The notes: generated by a model not told the origin, from the sequence alone. DNA of 64,000 nt from Raphanus sativus (GCF_000801105.2 NC_079517.1:2294001-2358000); one strand, 5' to 3'. Positions 34,177 through 46,030 are shown, counted from the first letter of the stretch. A program made the numbers and translations.

Positions 34177-34847
34177 TAGGGCTGGGCAAAAAATCCGAAC
34201 CCGAAAAATCAAACCGAACCCGATCCGAAAAAGTAACACCGAACCCGAATCGAAATTGATTAAATATTCGAACGGATTCAAAATTTCGGTATTTAAAGAA
34301 CCAAAACCGAACCCGATCCGAACCAAAGTATTTTGGGTATCCGAATGTATCCGAAATAAATTTATATACTTAAATATATACATTATTTTTATATATAATG
34401 TATATTAAAAATATAGAAGATACCTTTAAGTTTTCCAAAATACTCAAAAAATATATGCAAATAGTCAAAAGTAAATATTTAAAATAGCTAAAGTATACTG
34501 AAAACACTAAAAATAGTTAAATATCTATTGATTTTTTATCCAAATATTCAAAGAAAACCAATTTATATGTTAAATTAAGGTATTTTGACTTATATGTTAT
34601 GAAAATTTATATGTAATATATTATCTTTCTTATAGATTTTGAAAATTTAAAGTATTTAATGAATTTTAAAAATTTAAAAACATTTTAAATGGGTTATCCG
34701 AACCCGAACCGAACCCGCAAAAATCCGAACCGAACCTGAACCGAAATTTAGAAATATCTGAATGGGGCTGAAATCTTTGACCCCGAAAACCCGAAACCCG
34801 AATGGACTGAACCGAAACCCGAATGGGTACCCGAACGCCCAGCCCTA
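34177..34847. mobile_element. Non-autonomous hAT element, 671 bp, intact ends
   Basis: Ends are inverted copies of tagggctgggc. The 8-bp duplication accaaaag lies at 34169-34176 and 34848-34855, the TSD size of hAT elements. Subterminal regions carry many ccgaaccc and ccgaaac repeats in both halves, as transposase-binding arrays do. No transposase frame is present. Confidence 0.9.
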
Positions 34848-34969
34848 ACCAAAAGTAGCAGTTGGTTCTTTTCTTTTTGTTTTTGTTAGCAGTAGTAGAT
34901 GGTTCTTGTTAGTTGTGACATGTAAACTTTTTCCATACTACGTATATGACCCAACTAACTACCTAAGCT

Positions 34970-35440
34970 CGGCAGATTTATCCGAACCAAAGAACTAAAT
35001 AAGACAGAACCAAAATAACTGGAACCAAACGAAATTTCTTAAATATCCAGATGGGTCATCTCTAAAACTGAACCAAAATCGAATGAATAAAATACATATT
35101 ATATATCTAAAAATTCAATTATATTTGATTTATAAATAACAATACATCATAATAGTATTATTTATAGTCCAAGTTACCTGAAAATCCAAATTATTACAAT
35201 ATTTTTATTTGAAATATATAACAATCTAAATTATCCATATTTTGTCCGATAATCTGAATTACCTGATTTTTGAACTAATATTTAATATTTTTATTTGTAT
35301 TATCTGAAATTATTCGAAAACAGAAATCAAACAATGGCCGAATTAAATCCAGTTTTTTTAGATATTAGCTGATTTTCAACTTTGCTATTTAACCGAGCTA
35401 AAAACTGAAATAACCAAAACAAAACCAAACAAAATTTTGT
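34970..35440. mobile_element. Degenerate hAT-like relic
   Basis: Scattered ccgaacc, ccaaaac and aaccgag motifs like those of the element at 34177, but without matched termini or target duplication. Confidence 0.3.
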
Positions 35441-36224
35441 ATATATACCAGGTGTTTCCTTGATTTAAAACTCTACAGTTAAAAAAACCTTAAAATCTTC
35501 GGAACTACCACTAAACTAATAGCTAATATATTGTTGTGGCATACATGTAAGTATACAAACCAAAAAGAGTCAGTTTTGATGCTAAAAAGGTTGTGGCTGT
35601 AGCTTTCGTCCCCGGAATTCGATTCGCAATAAAATAAATTATTTATAATGTTTGGATTTTCAAAAAATAAAAATAAAATACATTTTTCTATTACCAAAAA
35701 AAAGTACACAATCATGCATGATGGTGTGTATTATATGATCCAGGGAAATTACTTATAGTTTAGGTTTAAAATTAATAATAGTTGGAAGATAGGAACAAAA
35801 GCATTTATGTCATTTCGTTTGATACAAGTACAACAACCCCATTGGTCCAGCTTATTATCACTATCAAACACAAGTTGGGACTATATGTGATTAGTAGAGG
35901 ATTACGACTCTCCCACCAATGAAAATATAAGCTTTCGATTTTAATACGTATATACTTTAGACATAAAATAAGAGGAGTGTTGACAAAAATACAAAATACC
36001 CCAAAGTCACAGGACATTATGACCCACCAACGAATTGCAATAATTGGTTATTATCAAAAACCTAATACTTGTTCACACCGATTCCAACTTTTTTTTTCTA
36101 TAGGCATGATGTGGATAATAGTATGTATATATATTTGCTTTTTATATTTCTAAGATTAAAGGACTGAGTACTGATTTCTTATGTAATTTCAGTTTGATAA
36201 CTTTCTTATGTATACATAGGTATT

Positions 36225-37260
36225 TGGTAAACCCAATACTATTAAAACAGAATCACTTTTTATCTATTTGCAAATAACCAAAGTTGAACCATTACATTTA
36301 TTTAAATTTCTATTATTTATTTTACAGCTAACTTAGATACTATTGAATATATTTTTTTTGTCACAGACTATTGAATATATACTATATCTAGCCAATTATT
36401 TTAATATTTTCAAAATAAGATATCTAAAATGATATTGTTAACATTTTAATAATATCTTTTATTTAAAATGTAAATATGCATTTTTAATATTTACTTAAAT
36501 AATAAAAGTCACAATATATATTACCTATAATAATAAACGAATTTTAATTCATTTTTATTTTTCATTTATATAATAAGAAGTAAAACTTCTATCATATTTA
36601 TATATACATAATTTATATCCACAATTAAATAACAACATCTATTAATAAATACAAAGTATTTTAATCCATTTCTTAACTATTTTATAAACTATAAAAGAAT
36701 AAATTATATACATGAATTTTACAATATACTTCAACTTATTAAATTAAATATAAAAGTAAGATATATAAACTAATAAACAATTTCATTTTTAATATATATT
36801 TCTATATATTTAAATTAGAATATTATAAATAATTTTATATATTTATTAAATATGAGACGGTTGAATTAAAATAGTTAATTTATAAAATAATGATGAGAAA
36901 AATATAATAATTTGTACCAGCATAAGAAGTTAAAAATAATTTTGTACTCTAATTTAAAATTATAAAATATAAGTAAAATTGATACGAGGCGGGATATATA
37001 AATGAATTATCTTGTTTTCATAAAATTATATTCATGTAAACTTTACTTTAATTATATATACTTTAAAACAAATGCTTTTATAAGAAAATACATATGTATA
37101 AGATTTCTAATTTTCAGGTATTAATGGTTGACTGCGGGTTTTATAAAATTTTCACTACCAATTTTTTTTTTGAAAAGTAAACCGGATTATATATAAAGTC
37201 ATCGGTTTTGTCAGTTTGACCACGCATCCAGATCGGGTTTCAGAACACTGAATATAACTC
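36225..37260 (+). mobile_element. Decayed Helitron-like relic
   Basis: ctattaaaacagaatcactt at about 36238 resembles the Helitron 5' end at 57081, and the interior near 37170-37250 (aaaccggatt, gaccacgcatccagatcggg) resembles motifs at 45200-45265 and 57590-57640. The 3' hairpin and CTAG end are not found. Confidence 0.3.
36339..36380 (-). mobile_element. Micro-retroposon: 14-bp insert with 14-bp TSD
   Basis: actattgaatatat occurs at 36339-36352 and 36367-36380, separated by T7 plus gtcacag (CTGTGAC-A7 on the minus strand). Confidence 0.65.
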
Positions 37261-38373
37261 TTCATATGTAACATTTAAATGTAGATACACAATCAGAATA
37301 GAAATTTATATCATATAGATTTGTTTTACTTCGAAAATAATTCTGTGTTTTGAAAGTGTGGATCAAGTTTCCTTGTGGATTTATATATACTAAAATATCA
37401 GTTCATGGTTTAGAAAAACTAAGCAGTTCATTATAATTATCAATATATAATTGCTTGCTAGTTTAATATAAATGTATAAATATTTTGAGTGTTCAAAAAT
37501 ATTTTAAATAATTTTGTAAAATTAAATTTTAAATCTAAAATAAATAGAAATATAAATTTGTAATAGGCTATTAATAAAAAAAATTGTTATATATTCTATT
37601 AAAATGACATATTAATAAATGTTATGTCCAACTATTTATTCACTTTATTTAAAGAGCCACTTTTTATTCTTTTTATGTAAGTGTATATAATTTTATTTAA
37701 ACACTAACCACTATGTTAGGGTGGTTATCAACAAGTAAGAATAAATTAATAGCACATCAGTATATGTTATATAACCCTACATTCTTTCTGTAAATATTCA
37801 CTAACCACTACGTTAGGATAATCCCATGTAATACAATGGAATATAAATTAATTTCTTTAACATATTAAAAAAGTGACAGAAAATGTTACATATTTACAGA
37901 ACAAAATAAAAAATTACAAACCAACATTATATCCGCGGACTAAGATCTAAAACATACAAATATGATTATAAAAAAGTATGCATATAATTACAAAAAACCG
38001 AGCGTATACCGGATCAAATTTTAAATGACTATTATTTTATAATATAATTTTTTTATTAAAATTTATACACAAATATGATTAAAAACACAAATATCAAAAT
38101 TAAATTAAAAAAACAAACAAAACATATATCAATCATTTGGAAGAACAGATCAAAATATAGTATATATTAAACTAAGAGTACGATTCAAATAAGTTAATGT
38201 TCTAATGATTGATTGATTTTGCTTTTCTTTTTGATATTAGATATTATTTGGATACATAAATTATTCTTTTGATAGTATTTTATATTTTATAGTTTTATTT
38301 ATTATTGGGGCATAATAAACCAGACTTAGCTTAATTAGACTCCACAGATGATACGTGAATTATTGGACGACTT
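37260..38373. other. Intergenic AT-rich DNA
   Basis: Over 1 kb of very AT-rich sequence without recognisable gene or element. A short motif, actaaccactaygttagg, appears at about 37705 and 37800. Confidence 0.4.
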
Positions 38374-39057
38374 ATTCTTGGGTTTATCCCTAGAGTGGAC
38401 CTAGAGGCTCATCCAACCAATAGGAATCACTCATTTTATAACTGATATCTTTTAAAAAAAGAAACAAAATATTATCAAGTTATATTATGTTTTTAAATTA
38501 AAAAATATTAAAAATAAATAAAAATAGTAATATATGCAAAAAAAATTAAAAAAATAATTCCGTCATCAAAACACTAAACTCTAAACTCTAAATTAAAAAC
38601 ATTAAACACTAAATCTTAAAAATATCAAATCCTTAATCTTAAAGTTTAGGGTTTATCCAAAGGTTTAGGATTTAGAGTTTAAGATTTAGAGTTTAGTATT
38701 TCGATGACGGCGTTAAAATATCTAATTTTTTTTTTTGCATATACTAGAGTTTAGGGTTTAGAATTTAAGATTATCTAAGGGTTTAGCGTATACTTAAGAG
38801 TTTAGGGTATACTCAAGGGTTTAGGGTTTAGGGTTTATTTTTTTGACAATTTTAAAAATATATTTTTTAAATCATTTTTTGTAACTACTATTATTTTTAT
38901 TTGCTTTTATTTTGTTTAGTTTAAAAACATAATATAATTTGATAATATTTTGTTTCCTTTTTTAAAAGATATTAATTATGAAATACTTGATTCGTATTGG
39001 TTGGTGAATCTAAAAGTTTACCCTAGGGGTGAGTCTAAAAGTTTACCTTCCAAGAAT
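38374..39057. mobile_element. Long-TIR Mutator-like MITE with telomere-like interior
   Basis: The outer ~110 bp on each side are inverted copies (ccaaccaataggaatc, cttttaaaaaaagaaacaaa and atattatcaagttatattat on the left match the reverse complement on the right at roughly 85%). Flanks tattggacgactt (38361-38373) and tattggaccactt (39064-39076) are probable target duplicates. The interior consists of aaactctaaactctaaa on one side and TTTAGGG-type repeats (gggtttagggtttaggg near 38815) on the other. No transposase. Confidence 0.75.
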
Positions 39058-39309
39058 AATTCTTATTGGACCACTTAGCAAAAAATAGTAATGCTAGGAT
39101 CAAAATTTAAAGCAATGAGAAATTTATTTGACTGTTTTTTTCTGTTCACGGAATAAAATTTCAGAAGTCAATCTTAAGAATTTAAATGACTGATACATAA
39201 TTCTGTATAGTATATTCTTAATCATTTTCACGGTCGTATATATTTATTATATGTAATGTTTTTTTAATTCTATTATATGTAATGTTTTAGCATCATATTA
39301 TTAAAACTT

Positions 39310-39359
39310 GAATAGCATAATATTTTGTTGCCCAAAAAAAAAGAATAACATAATATTTT
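39310..39359 (+). mobile_element. Micro-retroposon: 16-bp insert with 17-bp TSD
   Basis: gaatagcataatatttt (39310-39326) and gaataacataatatttt (39343-39359) flank gttgccc plus A9. Confidence 0.7.
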
Positions 39360-39593
39360 CTGGGTGAGTGCTGGTGACAGATTCCCTAAAAACTAGAATC
39401 TTGAGAAGAGATAAAGCGTGGATCTTCAAATTAGTGGGAGCTTATGGCTCACCACTCATACTGTTAGAGCCCCACGACTTACGTAAGTATGGTCACGTAT
39501 CTTATGTGTAAAACCAATTATCTTTTTCATAGTGATTATTAAAACTCAATGGTTGGTCCAAAATTTAAATCCTCCACACCACACAAACAAATA

Positions 39594-39599
39594 TCGAAG

Positions 39600-39631
<32 letters not shown>

Positions 39632-39654
39632 GGGCAACTTCGAAGAGAAATTTT
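39594..39654 (-). mobile_element. Micro-retroposon: 31-bp poly-T insert with 15-bp TSD
   Basis: tcgaagagaaatttt occurs at 39594-39608 and 39640-39654. Between are a long T run and gggcaact, so the minus strand ends AGTTGCCC-A(n). The same GTTGCCC stub on poly-A is found 280 bp away at 39327 on the other strand. Confidence 0.75.
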
Positions 39655-40109
39655 CATAAGCAACCAAACAGAGAGTCGAAAATATCTAAACTCTTTTGTG
39701 GCACACACAATTTTTTTTTGTTTAATTTGGTTTGCATTCACATGAGAACAAACATTTCCAAGAGATCTAAGAAATATATTCCCGATTTCCTTGTTAATAA
39801 AGATTTAGTGAATGAAACTAATTTATTAACCTCCCATATCAACAAACTGTTTATTATTTTTGAATACATGCATATTCCATAGTTTTTGTAACACAAAAAA
39901 AAATTGATTAGGTGAGATACTTTAACTTTATCGGGACATCAGGTCATTAACTTTTGTTTTGAAAAAGATTCTGCAAATTTGAATCTTATAACTAGAGAAT
40001 CAACCTGAATCTCCGGATGATTCGCATTTCCAATAATAGCCAGATATTTTCCGTATTCTCAGTTAACCAAAATCATTTTTCATAGCATAGTCAAGCACAC
40101 ACCTACCAT

Positions 40110-40144
40110 TCTCTCTCTCTCTCTCTCTCTCGCTATATATACAC
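40110..40144 (+). promoter_or_regulatory. CT-repeat and TATA box of GLN1;4
   Basis: (CT)n at 40110-40131 is followed directly by ctatatatacac (40132-40143), 74 bp before the ATG. A pyrimidine patch beside a TATA box is a common plant core promoter; if the TATA is used, the 5' leader is about 45 nt. Confidence 0.6.
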
Positions 40145-40216
40145 TTGCAGGAATCTCTTTAGTGTTATACTGTTATACAAAACAAAGCTAATTATTTTTT
40201 AAGATTCCTATAAAAA

Positions 40217-42706
40217 ATGTCGGCACTTGCAGATTTGATCAATCTCGATCTCTCCGATTCTTCTGAGAAGATCATTGCGGAGTACATATGGTCCGTACAA
40301 TTCTTCATCGATCTTTGTAAAATAATATTCAATATATATTAATAAATCAATGATATGGGTTGATCTTTGCTTCTGTGTTTGAGTTGGTGTTTGTTTCTTC
40401 CTTGAGGTTTTCTTGAATATGTCTGAGTCAAGACTTTTAGATGGATTGAACATTCTGATTAATGTTTTGTGATTTCAATGAATAGGATTGGTGGATCAGG
40501 CTTGGATATGAGAAGCAAAGCAAGGGTAATCATTTTTTTTTCTGTTTTAGAGCATATAACGATGATTCGATGAATACACTTTTGAAACAATACTAAGAAC
40601 TTAAGCAAATGAATGATTGTATATTCATTGTTATTGCAGACTTTGCCGGGACCTGTCAAGGATCCATCGGAGTTACCGAAATGGAACTATGATGGTTCAA
40701 GCACTGGCCAAGCTCCCGGCGAGGACAGTGAAGTCATCATTTAGTATGTTCCAAAACATAGTAAAACATTGAGTAAGCTAACTAAATATGGATTAACAAG
40801 ATTGTGGTTTCTCTATATGTTTCTTAGCCCTCAAGCTATCTTCAAAGACCCCTTCAGAAAAGGCAACAACATCCTTGTAATAACTCGATTACACAATAAA
40901 AACAATAATCTCCAAAATTGTTATATATATTCATTTGTTTTGTTTTGGAAATTAGGTGATGTGTGACGCATATACACCTGCCGGTGAGCCGATCCCGACA
41001 AACAAAAGGCATGCTGCGGCCAAGATCTTTAGCGATCCCAGCGTTGCCGCCGAAGAAACATGGTATATATATCCTTTAAATGTTTTCTCAAAGTTTATTT
41101 CAATTTTTGTTGAAAACTTTTAAGTTTGCACACTTTCTTTTTGCCGACATCATCATGTCAGTTTTAAATATGGATTGTATAACACGTCCTAGTCAGCTTT
41201 ACATGGTTAATACATTTTCTTATAACTTAAAAAGTATAATGGGAAAAAAGTAAATTTGATCATAAACACACCGGTTATTCTAAATTTTCAGGATAATACT
41301 AATTACAATAAAATTTTCATTTTCAGAATGTGGCATATGATGTAAATAACTCTAGTTATTTTCAATATTCAATCTTACTAAAACATAATAATATTCAATC
41401 CTATTCTTTTTTTAAATGTCGAAATTAAGGTATGGAATTGAGCAAGAGTATACTTTGCTACAAAAGGATATTAAATGGCCGGTAGGTTGGCCTGTCGGCG
41501 GCTTCCCAGGTCCTCAGGTAAAGACTTTCCCGGCGAATCTTTTTACATACCCTCTCGTTATTGAATTTCGATCCAAAAAGTAATAATGAAAAATAAATAA
41601 AAAACAGGGACCGTACTACTGCGGAGTTGGAGCAGACAAAGCCTTTGGAAGAGACATAGTAGATTCTCATTACAAAGCCTGTCTTTACGCCGGAATCAAT
41701 GTCAGTGGCACTAACGGAGAAGTCATGCCCGGACAGGTTTATTACTTACCAGTCACTCCTTTTTATTTCTTCCGATTCATTATCATATTGATCGAGTTCA
41801 GAACAAGAAATCAAACCGTTAAAACAAATCTTGTGTGGGTTTCAGTGGGAGTTCCAAGTCGGTCCAACCGTTGGAATCGCTGCCGCTGATCAGGTCTGGG
41901 TCGCTCGTTACATCCTCGAGGTATATATGATAAACACACTCATGGTTATGTATACACCCTGTGACCTTGTCTCTTCAAATACTCTGTTTTAATGACTCTG
42001 TTTCTTTGGTATGTGAAAACAGAGGATCACAGAGTTGGCGGGAGTCGTTCTGTCTCTTGACCCTAAACCAATTCCGGTTTGTTTTTTTTACCATAAATTT
42101 AAATAATATAACCAAAAAGTTTTTTTTTTTTTCAAATTTACTCAATTACTCTGTTTGGTTTTTCTATTAGGGAGACTGGAATGGTGCAGGAGCACACACA
42201 AATTACAGGTTTTGTGTTTGTTGAAGATCTGCTCTTATTCCGTTTACATGGTTTGTATTTTTTTTTCTTTTCTGAATTGGGTTTCTTGGTTTCCGTAGTA
42301 CAAAATCGATGAGAGAAGATGGAGGGTATGAAGTGATAAAGAAAGCGATAGAGAAGCTTGGATTGCGTCACAAGGAACACATCTCTGCTTATGGTGAAGG
42401 CAACGAGCGTCGTCTCACTGGCAAACACGAGACCGCCGATATCAACACTTTCTTATGGGTAAGAATTTTCTCTCATAGCAATATAGCATGTCAAAGTGTT
42501 CATTCCATATCACATGAGCCTAAGCTATGATCTAACTTAACCGGTTTGTACAGGGTGTGGCCAACCGTGGGGCATCCATTAGGGTTGGTCGCGACACTGA
42601 GCAAGCTGGGAAAGGATACTTTGAAGATCGTAGGCCAGCGTCCAACATGGATCCGTACACTGTGACCTCCATGATTGCTGAAACCACAATCCTCTGGAAA
42701 CCATGA
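40217..42706 (+). CDS. GLN1;4: Cytosolic glutamine synthetase GS1, GLN1;4 type
   Basis: Makes glutamine from glutamate, ammonium and ATP in the cytosol (nitrogen remobilisation). Twelve exons (40217-40290, 40486-40525, 40640-40743, 40828-40876, 40956-41062, 41430-41517, 41608-41736, 41846-41920, 42023-42076, 42171-42208, 42299-42458, 42554-42706) give exactly 356 residues, the GS1 length. Motifs include [20 protein letters not shown] (GS signature), [13 protein letters not shown] (metal-binding Glu), [36 protein letters not shown] (ATP-binding) and [16 protein letters not shown]. There is no transit peptide, so this is GS1 and not plastid GS2. The paralogue call GLN1;4 (At5g16570) rests on synteny. 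Intact. Confidence 0.96.
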
Positions 42707-43745
42707 AGAAAGAAAACTTGACCTTCAAGGAACTACACATCTAGTATCAGTCCATGTTCGTTCTTCTATTGTCTCGTTCTCATTGGCTTCTTTGTTTATG
42801 TAATGTTTGATTTAAACTCTTAAAACCTGTTCTAGTTCTATATCGAATCTCTATGTTATTACAAAATGCAAATCTCAGTTTTAGATTTAAAATTTAAATC
42901 TCTAAATTATTCAGTTTGCAAACTCCTGCATTAGCCTTGCCTATGATAGCATTTAGCACACTCTATTTGGCCCATTTCAGCTTAACGGATTCAAATTTAT
43001 AACTTTTGAATATCGAAACTCTTTTCTACAATAAACTAAAAGCTATAAATTTGAGTTTTCATGAAACTTCATCTTATGCTATTTTGATACTTGGAAACAT
43101 TTTCTTGAAACTTCGATATTAAGCCTACTACTAAGAAACTTCGATAGTATTAAGGTTTTGACTGATGATAAATCAACAGCAGTATGCTATAAAAATTGTA
43201 TGATATCCTTTCATTGAACTATTTAATAAAATGATTGGTAAAGCAGTAAGAACATATTATTTAAAATTACTAAAAAATTAGTATATAATATTAATATATT
43301 TATTATTAAATAATATATTTATTTTATTTTATTTAATATATCTCTAATATATATAAATAGATAAAATTAAGAAAATTATAATTAGTTTGTTTATTTAGTA
43401 ACATCAAAATTATGTAAATATCAAAAAAAGAAACTTTATATTTTAAAATAAATTCTACAATTAATTTTTTTTAATAAAAATCTACTTTAAAATTTAAGTT
43501 AATCACATAAATTAAATTATAATTTAAATGTGAATTTATTTTGAAAAGATATTTTATTTGTAAAGTTATTTTATTTTATTTTAAAACAAATTTAATTTAT
43601 TGTACATAAACATAATTTTATGATATATTATTGAATAAATAAAAATAATTATATATTTTATTTTGTAAATTATAAATGAAAATACTGTACTAAAAACTCC
43701 ATATGAGAGCATTGAGCATAGAGTATTTGGAGAGCATAGAGCATA
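42707..43745. other. Intergenic: GLN1;4 3' region and AT-rich DNA
   Basis: About 150 bp of 3' UTR, then AT-rich sequence. From here to the window end no host gene is visible. Confidence 0.5.
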
Positions 43746-43808
43746 TATCAACAAAAATTCTTGTTATCATAATCTCTAAAATTATGATAACAATAATTTT
43801 TGTTGATA
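43746..43808. repeat. 28-bp inverted repeat at the head of the tandem array
   Basis: tatcaacaaaaatt ... gttatcataat (43746-43773) is inverted at 43781-43808 with one mismatch and a 7-nt loop, so the first array unit is preceded by an inverted partial unit. Confidence 0.8.
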
Positions 43809-44965
43809 GATAAGTATTCTTTCATAATTTTTCATCAATATGTTGTATTTTCAAATATTTTTAAAAAAGATTGCTATTTTTGGAAAGTTTTCATTTTATA
43901 GAGAACTATTGTAGATTTGATATTATGATTCAGATATTAGGATAACAAAATTTTTTGTTGCTAGATAAGTATTCTTTCAGAATTTTTCATCAATATGGTG
44001 TATTTTTAAATATTTTTTCAAATAACTTCTATATTTGGAAAGTTTTCATTTTATAGAGAAATATAGTAGATTTAGGATTTTGACTTAGAGATTATGATAA
44101 CAAGAATTTTTGTTGATAGTTTCATGAATATGTTGTATTTTAAATTTTTTTTTTTAAATGCTGTTTTCGGAAAGTTTTCATTTTATCGAGAAATATATGA
44201 GATTTAGAATTGTGATTTATAGATTATGATAACAAGATTTTTTTGATAAATGAGTATTAATTCAGAATTTTCGTCAATATATTGTATTTTTAAATATTTT
44301 TTTAAAAACTGCTATTTTGGGAAAGTTTTTATTTTATAGAGAACTAGTTTTGAGATTGTGATTCAAAAATTAGGATAACATGAATTTTTTTGATAGATGA
44401 GTATTATTTCAGAATTTTTCATCAATATGTTGTATTTTAAAATATTTTTTTAAACTATTATTTTTGAAAAAATTTCATTTTATATAGAACTATTGTAGTT
44501 TTGGGATTGTGTTTTAGAGATTATGATGTGGGTGATTGGTTGAGCTGTAACTGTAAAAAAATTATTTTAGACTTTAGTCTGTAGATTATTTTGATTTAGC
44601 TTTAAAATTTGTTACAGCTAAAAAGATGGAGCTTTAGAAAACAAGACTTTTAAAGTCATTTTTTTAATTTTTTGCTGTAGCTTTACTTTTTTGGTTCTAG
44701 CTGTAAAAATTAATATAAAACATGATTGGTGATATTTAAGATTGTAGACAAAAATTAAAGCTAAAGTCACTTCCTACAACCCAACCAATCATCCCCCGAT
44801 AACAAGAATTTTTGTTGATATATGAATATTAGTTCAGAATTTTTCATCAATATGTTGTAAGTATTTTTTTTAAAACTGCTATTTTAAAAATTTTCATTTT
44901 GTAGAGAATTATATTAGATTTGAGATTGTGATTTAGAGATTAGGATAACAAGATTTTTTTGTCAA
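43781..44965. repeat. Tandem array of about seven ~150-bp units
   Basis: gataaca recurs at 43786, 43941, 44096, 44228, 44374, 44525/44798 and 44944 (periods 155, 155, 132, 146, 151, 146). Each unit has the order gataacaagaatttttgttg, gagtattctttcagaatt, ttcatcaatatgttgtattt, gaaagttttcattttatag. Units are diverged. It is a satellite-like array not tied to a gene. Confidence 0.88.
44528..44797. mobile_element. 270-bp MITE inserted in the tandem array
   Basis: Ends are inverted (gggtgattggttgagctgta and, reverse complement of the right end, ggatgattggttgggttgta). GAT flanks both sides (44525-44527 and 44798-44800). Sister units of the array show the uninterrupted sequence attatgataacaag, which fixes the insertion point. 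A 3-bp duplication suggests PIF/Harbinger or CACTA-type transposition; the superfamily is unsure. Confidence 0.8.
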
Positions 44966-45109
44966 ATATTATATAATAAGACTACACAGTAAGATTTTTT
45001 TTTAAAGTACTAAAATACAGAAACTAGACAAAAAAAAAGAATCTAGTAATTATATAAAATAGATTTTAAAAGCATAGTTAAAAACTAAAGAAAATAGTAA
45101 CAATTGTCT

Positions 45110-45300
45110 ATTGGTTCAACCGGTAACCGGGTTCCGGTTTTTAGTGGTTTTTAGCAGGTTTTTATTGGGTTTTTAAATTTTGACATTTTCATAAAATTCA
45201 AACCGGATTTATTTTGAATCACTTGGTTTACTAGTTCAACCGCGGATCTAGGTCGGATTTGAAAATACTGGTTTGAAAATAGATAACCTCGTTTTTAAGG
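45110..45300. mobile_element. Helitron-interior-like fragment
   Basis: aaccggtaaccgggttccgg ... gttcaaccgcggatctaggt ... gaaaatactgg parallels the interior of the Helitron at 57510-57650 (cagttcaatcggttagtctc ... taaaaatactg). No ends are seen. Confidence 0.35.
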
Positions 45301-45587
45301 AAGTATGGAAATAGAGTTAAGTTTTTATTAGTCAATGTTTTGTTTAAGTCAGCTATGAATATTTTTTTTTTTCAGAAAACCAGTCAGTTATGAAATTAAA
45401 AACAAAAATCATTAGCTTTATATAATATAATGCATGGTTTGGTTTCTCATAGTCAGGCTTGAAGCCCAATTTACTTGCTCTGATTCTTTTTTTTACTTCC
45501 AGAAAAATACTTTTTATTTGTTCATCAAAATATTTCAGATATACCACGCTATGATTCAAGATTTGTAGACATAAAGTAATTTACAGC

Positions 45588-45747
45588 AAACTAAAATATT
45601 AACAGTTCAATGCTATTACGAAAAAATTTCGTAGGACTAAAATTTTAAGAAAAAAAATGTCATTTAAAAGCACCAACTTTAATTTCGAAATCATCAACTT
45701 CACCACAAAAGAAGATTAACAGTTAAACTAAAATATTAACAGTTCAA
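45588..45747. repeat. 23-bp direct repeat flanking a 114-bp insert
   Basis: The same 23 bp (starting aaactaaaatattaac, ending agttcaa) lies at 45588-45610 and 45725-45747. The 114 bp between them are A-rich. Either a retroposon with a long target duplication or a local duplication. Confidence 0.6.
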
Positions 45748-45967
45748 GATTAGACAGACTTTCACTCATCTCCAACACAGTTTGCACAACGAAACCATAG
45801 ACACACATTCACTTTATTACATTAACCAATAGACCCTTAACCGAAATGAATTAAAACAAAATAAATCAATAGTTAGATTCAGAAAAGAATTAGGGATTTA
45901 AGTTGAGAGAGGACGATTTGGAGGTCTAATAATAATAACTATAAGTTTTTATACAACTTAACATAGC

Positions 45968-46030
45968 TGTAAGTGGTCTAGTGGTTTAACTTTGTAACGA
46001 GTCTAATTTGGGTCATGGATTGGATCCACT
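45968..46030 (+). mobile_element. Possible tRNA-like SINE remnant
   Basis: aagtggtctagtggtttaac (box-A-like) and ggattggatcc (box-B-like) about 40 bp apart; compare 6712 and 20418. Confidence 0.3.

Noticed and set aside
38800..38845. True interstitial telomere
   Set aside because: Only about 2.5 perfect TTTAGGG units, inside a long-TIR element with target duplications; it is a transposon interior.
39532..39882. 116-codon plus-strand frame with poly-Phe
   Set aside because: Poly-Phe comes from the T run of a micro-retroposon; no protein similarity or promoter.
43781..44965. CRISPR-like array
   Set aside because: Units are contiguous, diverged and AT-rich with no unique spacers, and this is a plant nuclear sequence.
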